Positions 5,353 to 6,871 of a stretch of DNA of 6,871 nucleotides are shown piece after piece (position 1 is the first letter of the stretch; each line of letters opens with the position of its first letter). Origin of the DNA: Lachnospiraceae bacterium (GTDB lineage Bacteria > Bacillota_A > Clostridia > Lachnospirales > Lachnospiraceae); NCBI GenBank assembly GCA_018365895.1, contig JAGZJD010000098.1:1-6871 (forward strand), given 5' to 3'. The notes beneath the pieces are model-generated. The model did no database searches. It worked only from the letters and a program-made list of their open reading frames with translations, and was not told the origin of the DNA. Made by a program: the position numbers and the translations under genes.

Positions 5353-6603
5353 ATGAAAAAAGTTTTTGAAAAATGGAATAGCATCAGCCTTGTATTGAGA
5401 ATCCTGTGCGGACTCATTATCGGTATCATCCTTGGACTTGCCGTTCCTAAAGCAACTGTAATCATCATCTTAGGAGATCTGTTTGTTGGCGCGTTGAAAG
5501 CAATTGCTCCACTGCTGGTATTCTTCCTCGTAATGAGCGCTCTTGCTCATATGGGCGAAGGTCAGAAGACAAACATGGGATTTATCGTTATGCTGTATAT
5601 GCTTGGCAACCTATTTTCAGCGCTGGTATCTGTTATCGCATGTAAGCTGTTCCCAGTTACTCTTACACTTGCAGAAGCAGCCGGCGGAGACATGGCTCCT
5701 CCAAGCGGTGTAGGCGAAGTATTGAAGAATCTCTTATTAAACGTTGTATCTAACCCTGTGGGCTCTATCGTAAATGCCAACTACATCGGTATCCTTGCAT
5801 GGGCTTGTATCTTCGGTATTGCATTAAAGGGTGCATCCGCTTCAACAAAGAAAATGCTGGATGATTTCTCTGACGCAATCTCTACCGGTGTAAAATGGGT
5901 GATCAGCTTTGCTCCATTTGGTATCATGGGATTAATCTTCAATGTTATCTATACTTCCGGATTAAAAGCTTTGTTATCTTACGGAAGACTGATTCTTGTG
6001 TTAGTCGGAAGTATGGCATTTGTAGCATTTATCATGAATCCGATCATCGTGTTCCTGTGTATCAGAAAAAACCCATACCCACTTGTGTTCAAGTGTCTGG
6101 CAAAGAGTTTCATTACTGCATTCTTTACACGTAGTTCTGCTGCTAACATCCCAGTTAACATGGAACTTTGTGAAGAACTCGGTCTGGATGAAGAACAGTA
6201 TTCTATCTCCATTCCACTTGGTGCAACCATCAACATGGCAGGCGCTGCCATCACCATCTCTGTTATGGCATTGTCCGCAGCTTATACTGTCGGAATCGAT
6301 GTGGACTTTGGAACAGCCCTTGTACTCTGTGTACTTGCAGCGCTTAGTGCAGCCGGTGCTTCCGGTGTTGCCGGCGGTTCACTTCTCCTTATTCCAATGG
6401 CCTGCGGATTATTCGGAATTCCGTCTGAAATCGCAATGCAGGTTGTAGGTGTAGGCTTCATTATCGGAGTTATTCAGGATTCCTGCGAGACAGGTCTAAA
6501 CTCCTCTACAGACGTTCTCTTCACAGCAGCAGCTGAACTTAGAGACAGAAGATTACATCCAGAATATTACGCAAAGAAAAAAGAAGCTGTAGCAGAAGAA
6601 TAA
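5353..6603 (+). CDS. sstT: Serine/threonine:sodium symporter
   Basis: Inner-membrane secondary transporter of the DAACS (glutamate transporter-like) family, importing serine and threonine with Na+; 416 residues, close to E. coli SstT. Hydrophobic segments start at about 12-30 and continue through the protein. The core motifs are present in order: re-entrant HP1 with FFTRSSAANIPVNMELCEEL (about 257-276), the sodium-site NMAG (294-297) in TM7, HP2 with AAGASGVAGGSLLLIP (about 333-348), and TM8 with QDSCETGLNSSTDVLFTAA (about 375-393). NMAG and the TM8 wording favour SstT over GltP/GltT or DctA. The ATG at 5353 is the only reasonable start: a stop codon lies seven codons upstream and the next Met is residue 61. 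It is divergent from tdh-kbl, whose enzymes would degrade the imported threonine. Confidence 0.94.
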   Translation: MKKVFEKWNSISLVLRILCGLIIGIILGLAVPKATVIIILGDLFVGALKAIAPLLVFFLVMSALAHMGEGQKTNMGFIVMLYMLGNLFSALVSVIACKLFPVTLTLAEAAGGDMAPPSGVGEVLKNLLLNVVSNPVGSIVNANYIGILAWACIFGIALKGASASTKKMLDDFSDAISTGVKWVISFAPFGIMGLIFNVIYTSGLKALLSYGRLILVLVGSMAFVAFIMNPIIVFLCIRKNPYPLVFKCLAKSFITAFFTRSSAANIPVNMELCEELGLDEEQYSISIPLGATINMAGAAITISVMALSAAYTVGIDVDFGTALVLCVLAALSAAGASGVAGGSLLLIPMACGLFGIPSEIAMQVVGVGFIIGVIQDSCETGLNSSTDVLFTAAAELRDRRLHPEYYAKKKEAVAEE

Positions 6604-6633
6604 ATTAAAGATCAACATACATAAAAGGGGCTG

Positions 6634-6647
6634 TCGGTTAATACCGA
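6634..6647 (+). other. Small hairpin downstream of sstT
   Basis: TCGGT and ACCGA pair around a TAAT loop, 30 bp after the sstT stop. It has no U tract. Its 3' half overlaps a segment (6640-6653) able to pair instead with 6684-6697. Confidence 0.4.
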
Positions 6648-6666
6648 TTTCTAGGCTCTAAATCTT

Positions 6667-6740
6667 AAAATACGAATCTCCTGTAGAAATCAGTATTTTT
6701 AATACTTGAACTTCTTCAGGAGATTCGTATTTTTTCTTTC
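6667..6740 (+). terminator. Intrinsic terminator of sstT
   Basis: Two perfect 17-nt arms (6667-6683 and 6717-6733, core ACGAATCTCCTG / CAGGAGATTCGT) are followed by a T-rich run ending TTTTTTCTTT. The 33-nt loop contains a nested stem AGTATT / AATACT (6692-6697 and 6701-6706). The opposite strand has only a short T run after the stem, but some bidirectional use with the converging minus-strand gene is possible. Confidence 0.85.
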
Positions 6741-6798
6741 CTGTATGTATTTTAGGGCACAAAAACCCCTTGACTGCATTTTTGAAAGCACTCTTTTT

Positions 6799-6871
6799 CT
6801 AAGCAGTCTTTTCTTCGGTTTTTCCTTCAAATTTCTTGATCTCATCATGAAGAAAACGATGGTATTTATTT
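6799..6871 (-). CDS. C-terminal end of an unidentified protein (partial)
   Basis: An open minus-strand frame enters from the right edge and ends at a TAG (6799-6801). The visible tail reads NKYHRFLHDEIKKFEGKTEE then KTA, charged and helical, as is common for the C-terminus of a soluble protein. It converges on sstT. The fragment is too short to assign a family, and the frame itself rests on only 23 codons, although its codon composition resembles the neighbours. The 65 bp between its stop and the sstT terminator hold no clear terminator of its own. Confidence 0.55.
   Translation of the reverse strand, partial: NKYHRFLHDEIKKFEGKTEEKTA

Noticed and set aside
6750..6770. AGGG / CCCT mini-hairpin as terminator of the minus-strand gene
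   Set aside because: Four base pairs, a 9-nt loop and no U tract on the minus strand.
6772..6808. GACTGC / GCAGTC stem followed by TTTTC as a plus-strand terminator
   Set aside because: Only 6 bp with a 25-nt loop, and its right arm lies in the coding end of the minus-strand gene; the stem at 6667-6733 is far better.

Overview
The window looks like a chromosomal segment of a low-to-moderate-GC Firmicute, most likely a gut Clostridia member near the Lachnospiraceae. This rests on the hrcA-grpE order under a CIRCE operator, SigA-type promoters with AT-rich spacers, strong purine-rich ribosome sites, and protein wording. Species cannot be fixed from the sequence alone.

Layout, left to right. 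(1) 1-1642, minus strand: start of the class I heat-shock operon. A SigA-like promoter (1614-1642) is followed by a perfect CIRCE operator (1573-1599), then hrcA (repressor), then grpE (nucleotide exchange factor), which runs off the left edge; dnaK and dnaJ would be expected beyond it. (2) 1661-2657: a compact mobile or domesticated element inserted between the hrcA promoter and kbl. It carries one HUH/Y1 REP-associated tyrosine transposase (RAYT, minus strand) framed by two nested symmetric ends: a 28-bp inverted repeat, a 14-bp spacer, and an outer hairpin with the same sequence on both sides. (3) 2662-4997, minus strand: tdh then kbl, the two-step threonine-to-glycine plus acetyl-CoA pathway, from a consensus-like promoter at 5053-5081. 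(4) 4998-5352: divergent control region. (5) 5353-6603, plus strand: sstT, a sodium-coupled serine/threonine transporter, followed by a strong hairpin terminator. (6) 6799-6871: last codons of an unidentified minus-strand gene.

The tdh-kbl operon and sstT form a coherent unit: SstT brings in threonine (and serine), Tdh oxidises threonine to 2-amino-3-oxobutyrate, and Kbl cleaves this with CoA to glycine and acetyl-CoA. They are transcribed away from a shared 355-bp region.

The least ordinary parts are the RAYT element with its double-layered ends and the 5' leader of sstT. That leader has a 10-bp stem enclosing a short serine-codon-rich reading frame, a 12-nt repeat of the promoter region, and a good Shine-Dalgarno sequence separated from the ATG by a hairpin that could bring the two together. 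The leader interpretation is inference and needs comparative or experimental support. The protein-coding genes other than the RAYT are ordinary housekeeping or metabolic genes.
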